Source: Gambelia wislizenii (lineage: Eukaryota > Chordata > Lepidosauria > Squamata > Crotaphytidae). From it: a stretch of DNA of 64,000 bases. The first letter of the stretch is position 1; the number at the start of each line of letters is the position of its first letter. Positions 1 through 8,865 of the stretch are shown one piece after another. A model generated the notes under the pieces. That model had not been told where the DNA came from. It did not search any database and worked only from the letters and a program-made list of their open reading frames with translations. Made by a program: the position numbers and the translations under genes. The DNA lies in NCBI GenBank assembly GCA_030847615.1, contig JAUMIR010000003.1, positions 56,777,001 through 56,841,000 on the forward strand. Direction: 5' to 3'.

Positions 1-14
1 TGTGTGTGTGTGTA
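1..14. repeat. (TG)n microsatellite cut by the window edge
   Basis: Alternating TG dinucleotides run from the first base. The true length is unknown because the window begins inside the run. Confidence 0.8.
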
Positions 15-15
15 C

Positions 16-118
16 TCTCTGGCTTTTCTTCACAAATGAAGATTCAGGAAGGACTCATCCCATGCTTTCTGCAGGCACGCTGATGATTAAAAGGCCAATC
101 TGAGATAAACAAGTCCAG
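16..118 (-). mobile_element. 3' end of an endonuclease/RT LINE, minus strand
   Basis: This stretch matches the 3' ends of the two larger copies of the same LINE at 447 and 47,345 (shared CTCTGGCTTTTCTTC and AAAGGCCAATC blocks). Read on the minus strand it carries the last codons and terminus of the element. It stops abruptly at about 118, where a fragment of the same LINE in the opposite orientation begins. It is a dead fragment. Confidence 0.75.
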
Positions 119-213
119 TTGCAGATGTACACTGGACTGACTATGTGACGAATGTTGCTGTCCTTGAGCAAGCAGGAATCACCAGGATTGAGGCCATGAT
201 ACTGAGAACACAG
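119..213 (+). mobile_element. Inverted internal fragment of the same LINE
   Basis: The plus-strand translation contains DYVTNVAVLEQAGIT, the same peptide encoded on the minus strand at about 930-970 and found again near 47,830. The piece comes from the C-terminal part of the reverse-transcriptase protein and is head-to-head with the 3' end fragment to its left. The junction implies an inversion, or 5' inversion during target-primed reverse transcription. Confidence 0.7.
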
Positions 214-329
214 CTGTGTGTATACAGTATATGTGTAAATATGTATATGTACAGGATGTATGTATAGATAATATCGGAAAGGACAGCTACAAAACCAAGG
301 ACTTTCTGGTTTTTCCATTCTGTCCAAAT

Positions 330-416
330 GGATCCAAGGTTATCCTATGAGTGTCATGGCTAAGTAGGGATTTGAACCTGGAGTAGCAGTCTAACCCTTT
401 AACTGTGACACCACTT
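330..416 (-). mobile_element. Sauria-type tRNA SINE head fragment
   Basis: On the minus strand this reads as a degraded tRNA-like head with a B-box-like GGTTCAAATCC and the downstream CAGCCATGAC-type block of the Sauria SINEs seen complete at 29,738 and 42,424. The Bov-B tail is missing. Confidence 0.5.
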
Positions 417-441
417 TTTTTTTCTCATATGCTCTACTCCT

Positions 442-1500
442 TCACTTTCTTTCTCTCTCTGGCTTTTCTTCGCAAACGAAGATTCTGGAAGGACTCATCC
501 CGCGCTTTCTGCAAACACGGTGATGACTTAAAAGGCCAATCCGAGATAAATAAGTCCATTTGGAGAAAGCACAGCAGAAGGCCTCCTTGGGTGATGTTTC
601 CGGGTTGTGATTCTTTCTGCGTTGTCGTTTTTCTTCAAGACTTGTTCGGCATGAGTTCTCAAATAAGGCTGCAGCATTGTGGATAGTGTGTCTCCATGCC
701 TCCCGATGTGAGGCCAGGACGGACCATTGTTGGTGATCAATTTGGCCGAGCCTGAGATGTTGTTTCACAGCGAATCCTTGTATTGCTTTTTTTTGGAGTG
801 CCCCTCTTACGCTGACCTGTGGTGAGTTCACCATAGAGTACTATTTTTGGGAGGCGATGGTCCTCCATCCTAGAAATGTGCCCTGCCCAGCGCAGCTGTG
901 TTCTCAATATCATGGTCTCAATGCTGGTGATCCCTGCTTGCTCAAGGACAGCAACATTCGTCACATAGTCAGTCCAGTGTATATTTAAGATTGTACGTAT
1001 ACAGCGCTGATGAAAACGTTTGAGGAGTCGTAAGTGTTGGCGATAGGTGACCCATGTTTCAGACCTGTAAAGGAGAATAGACAGTACAATGACTCTATAC
1101 ACACCGATTTTTGTGCTTCGCCTCAGGTGTTTATTACTCCAGACTCTTTTGTAAAGTCTTCCAAATGGGCTATATGCCTTTGCTAATCTGTGAGCCATCT
1201 CTTTGTCAATCTTGGCATCTGAGATGATGCTTCCCAGGTAGGTGAGCTGCTGAATCACAGATTTGCCTACGGCAATGTGGGGATCATGGTGTTCGTCCTG
1301 TGGTGCAGGCTGGTAAAGAACTTCGGTTTTCTCAAGGTTGACTTCCAGCCCAAACAGCTCTGCAGCTGTTGCGAAGCAGGATGTTAGGCACTGCAGAGCT
1401 GCTTCTGTGTGGGCAACAAGGGCATCATCATCAGCAAAGAGCACTTTTTGTACAAGGTGGCATAGATCTGTGTAGAATTTGTCTTTCTCTACAGGTTCAG
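442..1500 (-). mobile_element. 5'-truncated endonuclease/RT LINE
   Basis: The minus strand holds the C-terminal half of a non-LTR retrotransposon ending in a (GA)n-type tail (CTCTCTCTCTGG on the plus strand). It starts inside the RT palm and has lost the endonuclease and RT fingers. The copy at 47,345-50,590 is the same family and shows the lost part. The clade is not certain: the order endonuclease, RT, C-terminal Cys/His finger recalls the widely distributed endonuclease-reverse transcriptases of sharks and invertebrates (Ingi/Vingi- or RTE-like). Confidence 0.8.
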
Positions 1501-1531
1501 CTTGCATAGTTGGGACATATGGTCCTTTACT
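442..1531 (-). pseudogene. Reverse transcriptase C-terminal half, frameshifted
   Basis: The minus-strand frame from about 1,500 down to 800 encodes the RT catalytic motif as FADDDALVAHTEAALQ, then the thumb region YLGSIISDAKIDKEMAHRL, then LLYRSETW and the conserved GHISRMEDHRLPKI block. At 787-794 a run of eight T replaces the six T of the sister copy at about 47,670, which shifts the frame. The true C terminus continues in another frame down to 442, with a Cys-Cys-x(n)-His-x3-Cys-like finger around residues encoded at 500-560. No start codon of the real protein is present. This is a relic of a retrotransposon polyprotein that would act in target-primed reverse transcription; it cannot make an active enzyme. 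Confidence 0.8.
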
Positions 1532-2424
1532 AACTAAATAGGAAATAATAATAGAGCACATAGAGTGTGACTTAGCATTTTAAAAATACGTGAGCGAAAT
1601 CTGTCTTTTTTGAAAAACAGCACATGTGTTGCTCATTGTTATGAAAGACAGAGGGTGCTTCCCATCATTATAAATCCTGAGCTTGCATTTTCCAAGTGTG
1701 CTTTTGTCACTGCTGTTCTCATAAACTGCAAGTGCTGTTCACATTTGACTTATATGCTGCCATCTCAGGTATGTCCTTCGTTGTATAGCAGATCAGAAGC
1801 ATAGAAACTTTCAAACCAAAGCCATTAAATTATAATTGCAAAGAGGGGATTTTTTTCCAGTTTTTTTTTTTTTTACTTCACAGATGGAGGTTTTCCTCCT
1901 CAGGGGTGAGGTTGGGGGCAGGAAACACTTTGATCAATGACATATGTAAAGTCTGACCCATCATGATTCACCAGGAATAGAAACAGCAGGTTTATGCTGT
2001 CAGAAAGGCATGTGTTCTCCTGCTTTCCAAATGTGAAGGCCTTTTTCTTTCCAATTGTAACACTGTAGATCATAGTATCTCATACTTTAAAAGATTATTA
2101 ATATTGCTTCAGAACTTTGCATTAATAAGTAGTTAACTTGTGCTCTTGATGGTAAAATCAGCCCTATTTACATTATACTGTAATTCATTACTGTTGTGGA
2201 TGGTCAATATGCTTGTTTTGTACACATTTATTCTTTAATGTGTAAAGACTGGTTGTTGGGGGTTTTGTTTTGCATTTCATCATAATTTGATTCCCTGTTT
2301 ACAGTTTTCTTTCGCTTTACCATGTGTATGTGTGTGTGTATATCTATTTAAGAAAATACTTCATGAGTTTAATGGATTCTTGTTCATAAAGGCTTATGCC
2401 ACAATAAATATGCTAGTGCTAGAA
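1501..2424. other. No recognised feature
   Basis: AT-rich sequence with a T run at about 1,857-1,874. No open frame of note, no repeat family recognised. Confidence 0.5.
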
Positions 2425-2427
2425 CAT

Positions 2428-2445
2428 GATTGATTGATTGATTGT
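2428..2445. repeat. (GATT)n short tandem repeat
   Basis: Four to five tandem GATT units in an otherwise AT-rich stretch. Confidence 0.8.
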
Positions 2446-3235
2446 TGTAGCAAACTAATACTGCTATCTGTCTGGAAGTACTTACCATGAACTGTTAAGC
2501 CTATAAGCTGATAAACTGCTGACAGTTCTGCAGATGAAAACACACTGAATGCTTGAGGCCCATTTATTTAAGGGTGCCATTTCAAGTCTAGCAGGATGAG
2601 GAAGAGCAGGATTTATGGTATATCGTCTAAGTTTAAAGGCCTGCTTTTGTGTGTAAAATTTGTTCAAAACAAGCAGTGTACTTAAAGATTATGCTCAGAA
2701 TTCTACTGGTGTCTTAGGTGTGTGTAAATTTCCCTTACAGAAGCAGTTGGATATTTTTGTATGATGTGGAGGTGGAAGTGCACACATGGTGTCATTAGGA
2801 CTATACTGCTGGCCTCCTGTTAGTAAGTTACAATGGCCTAAGTTCATTACTTACTCTTTTAGTAATTGCAGACTTCAAAGTTCTCTACCAACCACACAGT
2901 GACTGACCACCCCCACCACCACCTTTTTCTCACCTGTAGCCCCGACTCCTCAGCAGCAAATTCCTGGCTGGGGAGGACCAGGTGGCGTGGCAGAGAAGTA
3001 TCCTGCAATTTTCCTATAGCTGGAAGCATAGCAGTGACCTCATCTGCATGTGGTTGCCTGGACACTTGTTTGCTATCACCGGTTTTATTCCCTACCAACC
3101 AGGAAATGTCTATGTTGGAAAGGCTGCAGCCAAGAAATGTTTGGTTTTGTGTGTTGGGGTGGGGGTTGCATGGAAGATGTATTGTAGCTATGTCTCCCAA
3201 TCCAGGATCCTCACCATTATTCATCATGACTGATA
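2446..3235. other. Unassigned; weak minus-strand splice-site pairs
   Basis: No known repeat recognised. Overlapping open frames occur on both strands at 2,859-3,246. On the minus strand, 3,002-2,934 is bounded by an AG acceptor and a strong CAG/GTGAGA donor, and 2,529-2,488 by TCTGCAG and ATG/GTAAGT. The second piece has a stop in the phase the first would impose. Unsupported as a gene. Confidence 0.3.
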
Positions 3236-3244
3236 ATTATTATT

Positions 3245-3412
3245 AGCCTCATCGTCCACAAATTTATCCAGTCCTCTTTTAAAGCCTTCCAAGTTGGCAA
3301 TCATCTCATCAGTATGCCTTGTGGAAGTAAAGTGCACCCTTTAACTATATGTGATGTGAAGAGGTGCCTCTTTTCATCTGCTCTTTTGTCTTTACTGAAT
3401 CAAGTTTAGAAA
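3245..3412 (-). mobile_element. Old CR1-like LINE 3' region
   Basis: The plus strand contains AATTTATCCAGTCCTCTTTT, and later text in the style of reptile CR1 antisense copies (spaces to TTGTGGAAGTAAAG and CTTTTCATCTG). A related piece lies at 31,848. Divergence is high, so this is an old insertion. Confidence 0.5.
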
Positions 3413-4216
3413 TTTAGAGCTATGGGAGCAAGACAAACAAGTGAAACTGTGGACATATGGAAGGAAAAGGGTGGCAAACTCTCTGACTTCAAGCATCCTG
3501 CTTTTATGGGCTGCAGCTCAACATGGGTAGCAGTGCTATTTTTAAAGTTGTGGCACTTTGAACTGAGGTGTAACAAGACTTTTTATTATGAAGGCATCCT
3601 AGTAATAAAATGTCCCTTTATACAAAGCTCTACACAAACACAGAGGTGGCTGGTTCCTCCCATGCCAGTGGGGTGGTAAGTCCACTCCACTGTGCTATCC
3701 AAGGTTCAGAAACTATTTGGGGGATAAGGTTCAGTACACTGGATAACTGCTCTAAAATCTGGACATAAACCTGGAGGGGGATTCACTGCTTCACTGACAT
3801 GCAAACCCCTGGCTGCTGCTGCATATACACTCCAATGTTAATAGCACAAAATCCATTGTTAGTCCCAGCAAGAGTAGACCTATTAAAATCCCTGGGGCTG
3901 GCTAATCATCCTAGTTCTGTTGAATTCAACAGGTCTACTCTAATTAGGACCAACATTGGATTTAGCCTTGGATTAAGCTAGTCATCTTTTAGGCCCCTGG
4001 AAATCAATAGGACCTGCTAGTCATAACTAACTTCTCTTGTTGTTTTCAGTGGGATGAAAGCTGACTGATATAATCTGGGTCTAGCCCCATCTGCATTGGA
4101 GTGTAGGTGCCTCTAGATTTTTTTTAAAAATATGTGTACAATGTGCATGGGTGGGATTTGCAATAGGCTCTGTTTATTGTATTGTTTGAAGAGGCTTTCT
4201 TTGGAGGAGATCTGAG
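3413..4216. other. Unassigned, with a dispersed repeat piece at about 3,836-4,095
   Basis: Blocks such as AACAGGTCTACTCTAATTAG and its inverse, AGTAGACCTATTAAAAT, recur at 32,680-32,782 and 62,560-62,680 in diverged form. They suggest an old dispersed repeat of palindromic character, family not identified. The rest shows nothing recognisable. Confidence 0.4.
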
Positions 4217-4468
4217 AATGTATGAAGCATCCACATTACACAGTTTTAGCAGCCTGATATCACTTTGTCATGGCTCCATCCTGTGGAATCCTGGGACTTG
4301 CAGGTTGGTGAGGTTAGCTACTTACTGGAGAGCTTTAGTGCACTCCCTTGCACTACAGCTTTCTATAAAAAATGTATAAGTACTTCACCAAACTACAAAT
4401 CCCAGGATTCCATTTGATAGAACCATAATTGGTATAAAACTGCTAAAATGGTACAATGTAATGCAATG
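4217..4468. mobile_element. Palindromic MITE (hAT-like style)
   Basis: The left side reads ...CCTGTGGAATCCTGGGACTT and the right side, reverse complemented, reads ...AATGGAATCCTGGGATTTG, so the element folds on itself. The core ACTACAAATCCCAGGATTCC is common to a large squamate MITE group also seen at 4,877, 7,810, 21,300 and 37,436. Non-coding; no transposase. Confidence 0.6.
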
Positions 4469-4559
4469 GGATACGGCTCAGACAACACACTCCTACTGCA
4501 GGCATGCTATCCATCTGCAACAACTGCATCAATTTTTTTTTAAAAAAACACCTGCAGTT

Positions 4560-4627
4560 AGGGACATTCACACTACTTACTTATAAGCACTATTATTCCA
4601 CTTTAACTCCCATAGCAATATCTTATG
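4560..4627. mobile_element. Half copy of the ATTATTCCACTTTAACT MITE
   Basis: CACTATTATTCCACTTTAAC followed by ATGGGATCCT is one end of the MITE present complete at 21,300-21,535. The other half is missing; a different repeat follows at 4,628. Confidence 0.6.
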
Positions 4628-4876
4628 GGATCCTGACTGAAGAAGATAATGACAGGTCAACATGACAGAAAAGAATTTTCTCCCATTCCCCCTCCCAAGA
4701 TGCTATTATAAGTAATTGCTGAGGGGTGTAGTATTAAAAGTGTGATAATGATAAAGGGCCTAAGGAGTAGGGAAACTGCAACATGTATCTCTAATTCCTT
4801 TCAGTACTCTCAACCTCTGGAATCTCCCAAATTTGGTGGTGGTGGTGGATAAAAAATGTCATCCTAGAAAGCCTCT

Positions 4877-5321
4877 AGGGGTCCTTTCACACTACAAAAT
4901 TATAGCACTGTGATTCCACTTCAGCCACCATGGAAATAGCCTATGGAATCATGGTTTTTGTAGTTTAGGAAGGGGTATTTAGATTTCTGGCAAGCCAATC
5001 CAGATGATTTTAAGTTGTGAATTTTAAACTGTGTACTGATTGTTTTAAAATGCCTTAGTCTTGCTTGTTTTTTTAGTGGATAAATTTTACCTGATATGCA
5101 TTTGAGAGAGATTTTTAACTACAGTAATATTATGTTTATATGTTGTGTTCCCTGCCTCGATCTACGGAGAGAGGTGGGTAAGAAATAAATATTGTTATTG
5201 TTGTCGTTATTCTCAGCCAGAGAGCTCTGGTGCCTGCATAAGATACACACCCCAGGACTTAATAGGATGCAGGGACATCCCCATTAAACGGAGTGCTATA
5301 ATTGTGTAGAGTGAAAGGGCT
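4877..5321. mobile_element. MITE with inverted ends, split by a LINE tail
   Basis: Left end GGTCCTTTCACACTACAAAA and right end, reverse complemented, AGAGCCCTTTCACTCTACAC are inverted repeats of each other. Inside is the usual TATGGAATC / GTAGTTTAGG core. The centre is interrupted at about 5,000-5,208. No transposase is encoded. Confidence 0.65.
5000..5208 (+). mobile_element. L2-like LINE 3' end inserted in the MITE
   Basis: The piece runs from AATCCAGATG through GAGAGAGGTGGGTAAGAAAT to an (TTG)n-type tail. The same sequence, with the same GGTGGGTAAGAAATAA end, occurs at 52,205-52,545. The flanks (TTCTGGCAAGCC and TTCTCAGCC) look like a diverged target duplication. It is only the 3' untranslated tail. 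Confidence 0.6.
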
Positions 5322-5345
5322 CTGGATCTCATTTTCACACTCCAA

Positions 5346-6342
5346 GGGCTTGTCTAAATGAGAATAATGCTCTTACCTGCACATTATTCCCAATTTGCAG
5401 CAGCATTGTTTTGTTCACATGGTGTTTTCTACCTTCATACGGCTGCAAATCAAGATGGTGGCCATGTCATTATTTTTGCATGGTGGGGGGCAATCAGAGG
5501 AGACACTGGCAGGAAGGTGAGAACCCAGCAGGGCCAGGAGACAATGTGGAGGGTGGCTACTGTGAGGAAGAGGAGGAGAAACTGATGCCCGCCCTTCACC
5601 TATCCCAGCGGCAGTGGTGGCCTCTGATTCCAGCTAGAAAAGGGTGGGAGGAGCTGCCTGGCCGGCTGCTAGGAGAAAGACGAGGAGGGCTGCTCTTCGC
5701 CACTCCAGCTTCATCTTGCCTTCTGTCACACCCTCCAAAGCCTGCTGACATTGAGCTCAGCAGACAGGAATGAGAGAAGGAGCAGCCCAGCCTGGGAAGG
5801 CAAGATGAAGCCGGAGCAGTGAAGAGCTGCCCTCCTCTTCCTTCTCCCAGCAGCTGGCCAGGTGGCTTCTCCCATCCCTTTGTAGCCAGAATCAGAGGCT
5901 GCAGCCACCACTGCCAGGATGGGTGAAGAGCTGGTGGCTCTCTCCTCTTCCTCACAGTGGCCACCCTCCTTGTCATTTCCAGGCACTGCTGGGTTCCCTT
6001 TTTTTGACAGTTTTTTAAAGAAAAGTTTTTTTAAAAAGCACACAATCACTAGCGCTTCATGGCAAGCCTGCCCCTCTGCCCGTCTGCCCAATCAGACATT
6101 CAGCTCCACCCTTGCCGGACAGTGCAACAAATTGCATCAGTTGTCCCAATGAGCAGGAATGTGCATTTTCTTTGGGGGTTTAAAAAAAGTTCTGGGGGAA
6201 GCCACAAAGGCTTTCCCAATGGAGTATTTGGTGGTTTTGGCCCCCTCCTTCTGAATACGTCAAAGTGCTGTGGGATCCCATTAGGACAAAAGATATTCTC
6301 CTCGGATTCTACAAGGAGTATTTTCACCATCTAGACAAGCCC
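5346..6342 (-). mobile_element. Harbinger-like foldback MITE, copy A
   Basis: Terminal inverted repeats GGGCTTGTCTAAATG and (reverse complement of the right end) GGGCTTGTCTAGATGG bound 997 bp, flanked by an exact 3-bp CAA duplication (5,343-5,345 and 6,343-6,345). On the minus strand it shares landmarks with copies B-F: a block like TTTTGTCCTAATGGGATCCC just inside the left end, AATGCACATTCC, a GATTGGGCAG box, CCACCATCTTGATTTGC and AGCTGCTGCAAATTGGG-like sequence near the other end. Three-base duplications plus GGG-starting ends suggest PIF/Harbinger-type mobilisation; no transposase is encoded, so movement would need one supplied elsewhere. Confidence 0.7.
5521..5996. repeat. ~200-bp inverted repeat inside copy A
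   Basis: Arm 5,521-5,723 (GAACCCAGCAGGGCC ... CATCTTGCCTTC) is the imperfect reverse complement of 5,796-5,996 (GAAGGCAAGATG ... CTGCTGGGTTC), with a ~72-bp spacer. It makes open frames appear on both strands, but these are a by-product of GC-rich palindromic sequence. The other copies of this family lack this block, so it is a private internal expansion. Confidence 0.8.
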
Positions 6343-6890
6343 CAAGAAGCTCAGGGAGGTCATGCACATGGGATTCACCTTATGCATCAATAACCCTGTG
6401 AAGTCAGCTAAGAGCCTGGGATTAGGGTTGCCAGGTGTCCCTTTCTATAAGCCATTTTATTTGTGGCCTGAAAACCTTTCCCTTATAGGACAGTCAGGGG
6501 TCCCTTATTTTAGCGAAGGTTGGAACGCTTTTTCTTTTACAACAACTGAACATGATGTCCCACCCACCCCCCAAAAAACGCTCACCATATCTTGGGGCTT
6601 GGGCCCTTCACAGCGACAGAAAAGTGTGCATTGTGTAATTTATGAACGTGGACAATATGTTCATTTTACAGAGAAACATACGGCAAAGTTATTTCAAAGG
6701 AATACTTTCGCGGGGTATTTAAGATAAGAGCACGACCTTCCTGATCGTCGATCCCACATCTCACAAATTCCCACAGACCCATCTCGCTCTTTCGAAAGCC
6801 TGGCCACATGCGCGGGGATAATCAACTGGCTCCAACCACATAGGTTCCACCCCATTGCAGCAAAGGTGAGATAGTGAAGTTGCTGGCATC
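6343..6890. other. Unassigned sequence upstream of the hairpin
   Basis: An AGGGTTGCCAGGTGTCCCTT block at about 6,425 resembles a dispersed squamate repeat, not identified further. No exon or promoter motif could be supported, although this is the region immediately before the CpG island. Confidence 0.4.
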
Positions 6891-7069
6891 CATAGATTTT
6901 CCTTGGTTTTTTTTCCCCCTGGGCTGTGAGGCCGTGTTCTGGAAGAGTTTACTTCTGACATTTCGCCTGCATCTGTGCCAGCCACAGATGCAGGCGAAAC
7001 GTCAGAAGTAAACTCTTCCAGAACACGGCCTCACAGCCCAGGGGGAAAAAAAACCAAGGAAAATCTATG
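6891..7069. repeat. Near-perfect hairpin, 87-bp arms
   Basis: Arm 6,891-6,977 and arm 6,983-7,069 are reverse complements with a 5-base loop (CCAGC); I see one mismatch (ATGTCAG versus ACGTCAG). Each arm is a Penelope-like 3' fragment: GCAGGCGAAACGTCAGAAG, CAGAACACGGCCTCACAGCC, AAGGAAAATCTATG. Single, diverged copies of the same text lie at 38,843 and 39,335. The near identity of the arms points to a recent origin. The hairpin ends about 20 bp before the CpG-rich island. Confidence 0.85.
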
Positions 7070-7089
7070 TTCCGAGAGAGCTTCACACA

Positions 7090-7770
7090 CAAAGAAACGT
7101 GTTGCTTCCTCCCAGGACTTCTGCGGGTGTTAGGCCCCAGTGGGGGGCGCCTGGCTTGGTTCTCGTTGGGTGGTGGGTGGGGAGCCAGCTCGGCGGAGGG
7201 AGCAGCCTGGCGGTCCGGCTCCTGCCTTCCTTCCCTCCTTGGCTCCTCGGAGCGATCCAGCGCGAGAAAGACAACGAAGGGAGGCGCCGGAGCCCCCGAG
7301 GAGGAAAAAGGGCGGCGGGGGGGATGAAGTTCCCAGCTGAGCTCCGGGATGCCGGCCCGGATCTGGCAACGGTGAGTGAGCGGCTCTCCGGCGGCGCGCC
7401 CTCTTGGTTTTTTTTTTTTTTGTCCCCGCATTCCATCTCTTGGAGCTGGAGGAAGATCTCGCCCTCCACCACCTCCTCTCTCTTTTGTGGACACGCGTGG
7501 GATTCTTCCACGGGAGGGGGCGTCTCTGCTGTGGGCGGCCCCTCCGTTCCTTTGGGGAACGGGAGGGGAATGGGATGGAAAGCTGAAATCCCCATGGGAG
7601 AGAGGGAGCCCGAGATCGGGAACAGTAGAGACGGGGAGTGCACACGGTGGGGCCGGCTGGCGCGGTTTGTCCTTGAAAAGTTTGGGAGGTGGCAACGTCG
7701 AGGAAGGCGAGGAGGTTGGGGGGAGCTTTTGCCTGGCTCGCCTTGGAGGGCCGCGCAGGGGATGGAGGAG
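7090..7770 (+). promoter_or_regulatory. CpG-rich island, candidate gene promoter
   Basis: The region is rich in G+C and CpG (for example GGGGGGCGCC, CGGCTCCTCGGAGCGATCC, GCGGCGCGCC), in sharp contrast with AT-rich surroundings where CpG is rare. It has no obvious TATA box, as is usual for vertebrate island promoters. It contains a start codon in good context and a consensus splice donor 48 bp later, so the plus strand is the favoured direction. GC-rich sequence also keeps long frames open on the minus strand (7,083-7,819), which I do not regard as coding. Confidence 0.65.
7324..7371 (+). CDS. Candidate first coding exon of an unidentified gene
   Basis: ATG at 7,324 (G at -3, A at +4) opens 16 codons, MKFPAELRDAGPDLAT, ending exactly at a strong donor, ACG/GTGAGT, in phase 0. 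The 5' untranslated part would be the purine-rich GC sequence from about 7,090 to 7,323; the frame is open further upstream to 7,099, so an earlier start cannot be excluded. I do not recognise the protein. Sixteen residues are too few for a domain call. If real, the next exon should start in phase 0; the nearest acceptor-like site with an open continuation is TTTTTTCAG at 13,483-13,491 (67 bp to a weak AA/GTAGG donor), which is far from secure. The gene body would extend to the right, making most of this window intron. Confidence 0.45.
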
Positions 7771-7809
7771 GCTTGGTTATTGCTGATGAGGGGGCGTCCA
7801 CGCTAGAGA

Positions 7810-7988
7810 AATAATCCACCTTGAAACTGGCTTATTTGTATGGCTCCTTCCTATGGGATGCTAGGATTAGTAGTTTGGTGAGGGCACCAGAGAAGCACCA
7901 GAGAAGGCTGAAGACCTTGTAAAACTACAGATCCCAGGATTCAATTGGAAGGAGCCATGCAAATAAGCCAGTTTCAAACTGGATTATT
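7810..7988. mobile_element. Palindromic MITE, ~65-bp arms
   Basis: The left end AATAATCCACCTTGAAACTG and the reverse complement of the right end AATAATCCAGTTTGAAACTG match, and the match continues through TGGCTCCTTCC to the ...CTAGGATTAGTAGTTT / ACTACAGATCCCAGGATTC core. It lies at the 3' edge of the CpG island, inside the presumed first intron. Confidence 0.75.
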
Positions 7989-8247
7989 TGTGTCCTGTGG
8001 ATTCTCAAGATTTAATCCTCAGCTCCCCAAATCCCCTGATCATTGGCTAAACTGGCTGGGGCTGTTGGGAGTTGAGGTCGAGAACACCTGGAGCACCAAA
8101 AGTTTGTGGACCAGAAGGTGGTCAAAATGCGGGTGGCTTTTCTCTAGGTTTCCTAAAACCTGGGGTGGCTGGAGAGGTTGCTCTTTCTCTGCATTTTGCA
8201 GAGCGTTTTTTTACACCTCGCTGGCTCCCTCTTCCATAGCCCTTAGA

Positions 8248-8249
<2 letters not shown>

Positions 8250-8282
<33 letters not shown>
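8250..8282. repeat. (TG)n microsatellite
   Basis: About sixteen tandem TG units, uninterrupted. Confidence 0.9.
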
Positions 8283-8284
<2 letters not shown>

Positions 8285-8574
8285 GAAGGCAAATTGAGGA
8301 CACTCCCTGATCTGGCAGCTGCCCATTCATGGTCTTGGAAAACTTCTGTAGCACCATCCTTCTTGCCAGCCAGGTCTCTTGCATCTCCTCCATACTTGCC
8401 TTAATGATCAGGTGTTCTCCCCATCCAGAATGGAACTCCAATTTTAGTAGCCACTTCAGACTGTAGCAGGCACTGGATTGTTAGAAAGAAGTATCCACTG
8501 TGAAAGACTCAGAATGCTGTTAGTAAAGTTTGTGTGTCTGCCTTAAAGCAGAAGCCCTTGTGTGTGTATATTTA

Positions 8575-8778
8575 CCTTCAAGATGCCTGTTGATTTATGG
8601 TGACCCCTTGAATTTCATAGAAATTTTCTTAGGCAAGGAACACTTGGAGGTGATTTTGCCAGTTCCTTCCCCTGAAATATAGCCTACAGCACCTGGTATT
8701 TGCTAGTAGTCTCCCATACAAGTACTAACCAGAGCAGACCCCGCTTAGTTTCCAAGATCAGACAGGATCTGGTTCCTT
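8575..8778 (-). mobile_element. 5S rRNA-derived SINE (5S-Sauria type)
   Basis: Reverse complemented, the head matches 5S rRNA: GATCTTGGAAACTAAGCGGG, then GTTAGTACTTGTATGGGAGA, then a ...GCTGTAGGCTAT end. It continues into the Sauria body and the Bov-B-like tail (CACCATAAATCAACAGGC). The internal 5S promoter region would originally drive Pol III; mobilisation would depend on Bov-B reverse transcriptase, as known for SINEs sharing that tail. Diverged and incomplete at the tail. Confidence 0.8.
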
Positions 8779-8865
8779 TAGGGCATATACTCCTTGTACT
8801 GTGAACAAAATCAATCATTCATGCAGAGGAGATCCTCCTACCACACTCCAATTATAAGGAAGTCC

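Larger units (their letters stand above)
4628..5321. repeat. Composite repeat, copy 1 (unknown unit plus MITE)
   Basis: From CTGACTGAAG onward this matches 21,096-21,535 along its length: shared blocks include ATGACAGGTCAACATGAC, AGATGCTATTATAAGTAA and GTATTAAAAGTGTGATA. The first ~250 bp are not part of the MITE that follows, yet both copies carry the two parts in the same order and spacing. Copy 1 has an extra ~210-bp LINE tail inserted at about 5,000-5,208. Confidence 0.75.

Noticed and set aside
2859..3246. Antisense pair of ~125-codon frames
   Set aside because: No family signature on either strand; overlapping frames of this size occur by chance. Only the small splice-bounded piece was kept as a weak finding.
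5411..6091. 120-126-codon frames on both strands
   Set aside because: They lie in the 200-bp inverted repeat of Harbinger-like copy A, and the plus and minus peptides mirror each other.
7083..7819. Long minus-strand open frames (186-248 codons) across the CpG island
   Set aside because: GC-rich DNA has few stop codons; frames are open on both strands at once, the peptides are Pro/Arg/Ser low complexity, and no splice or start context supports them.
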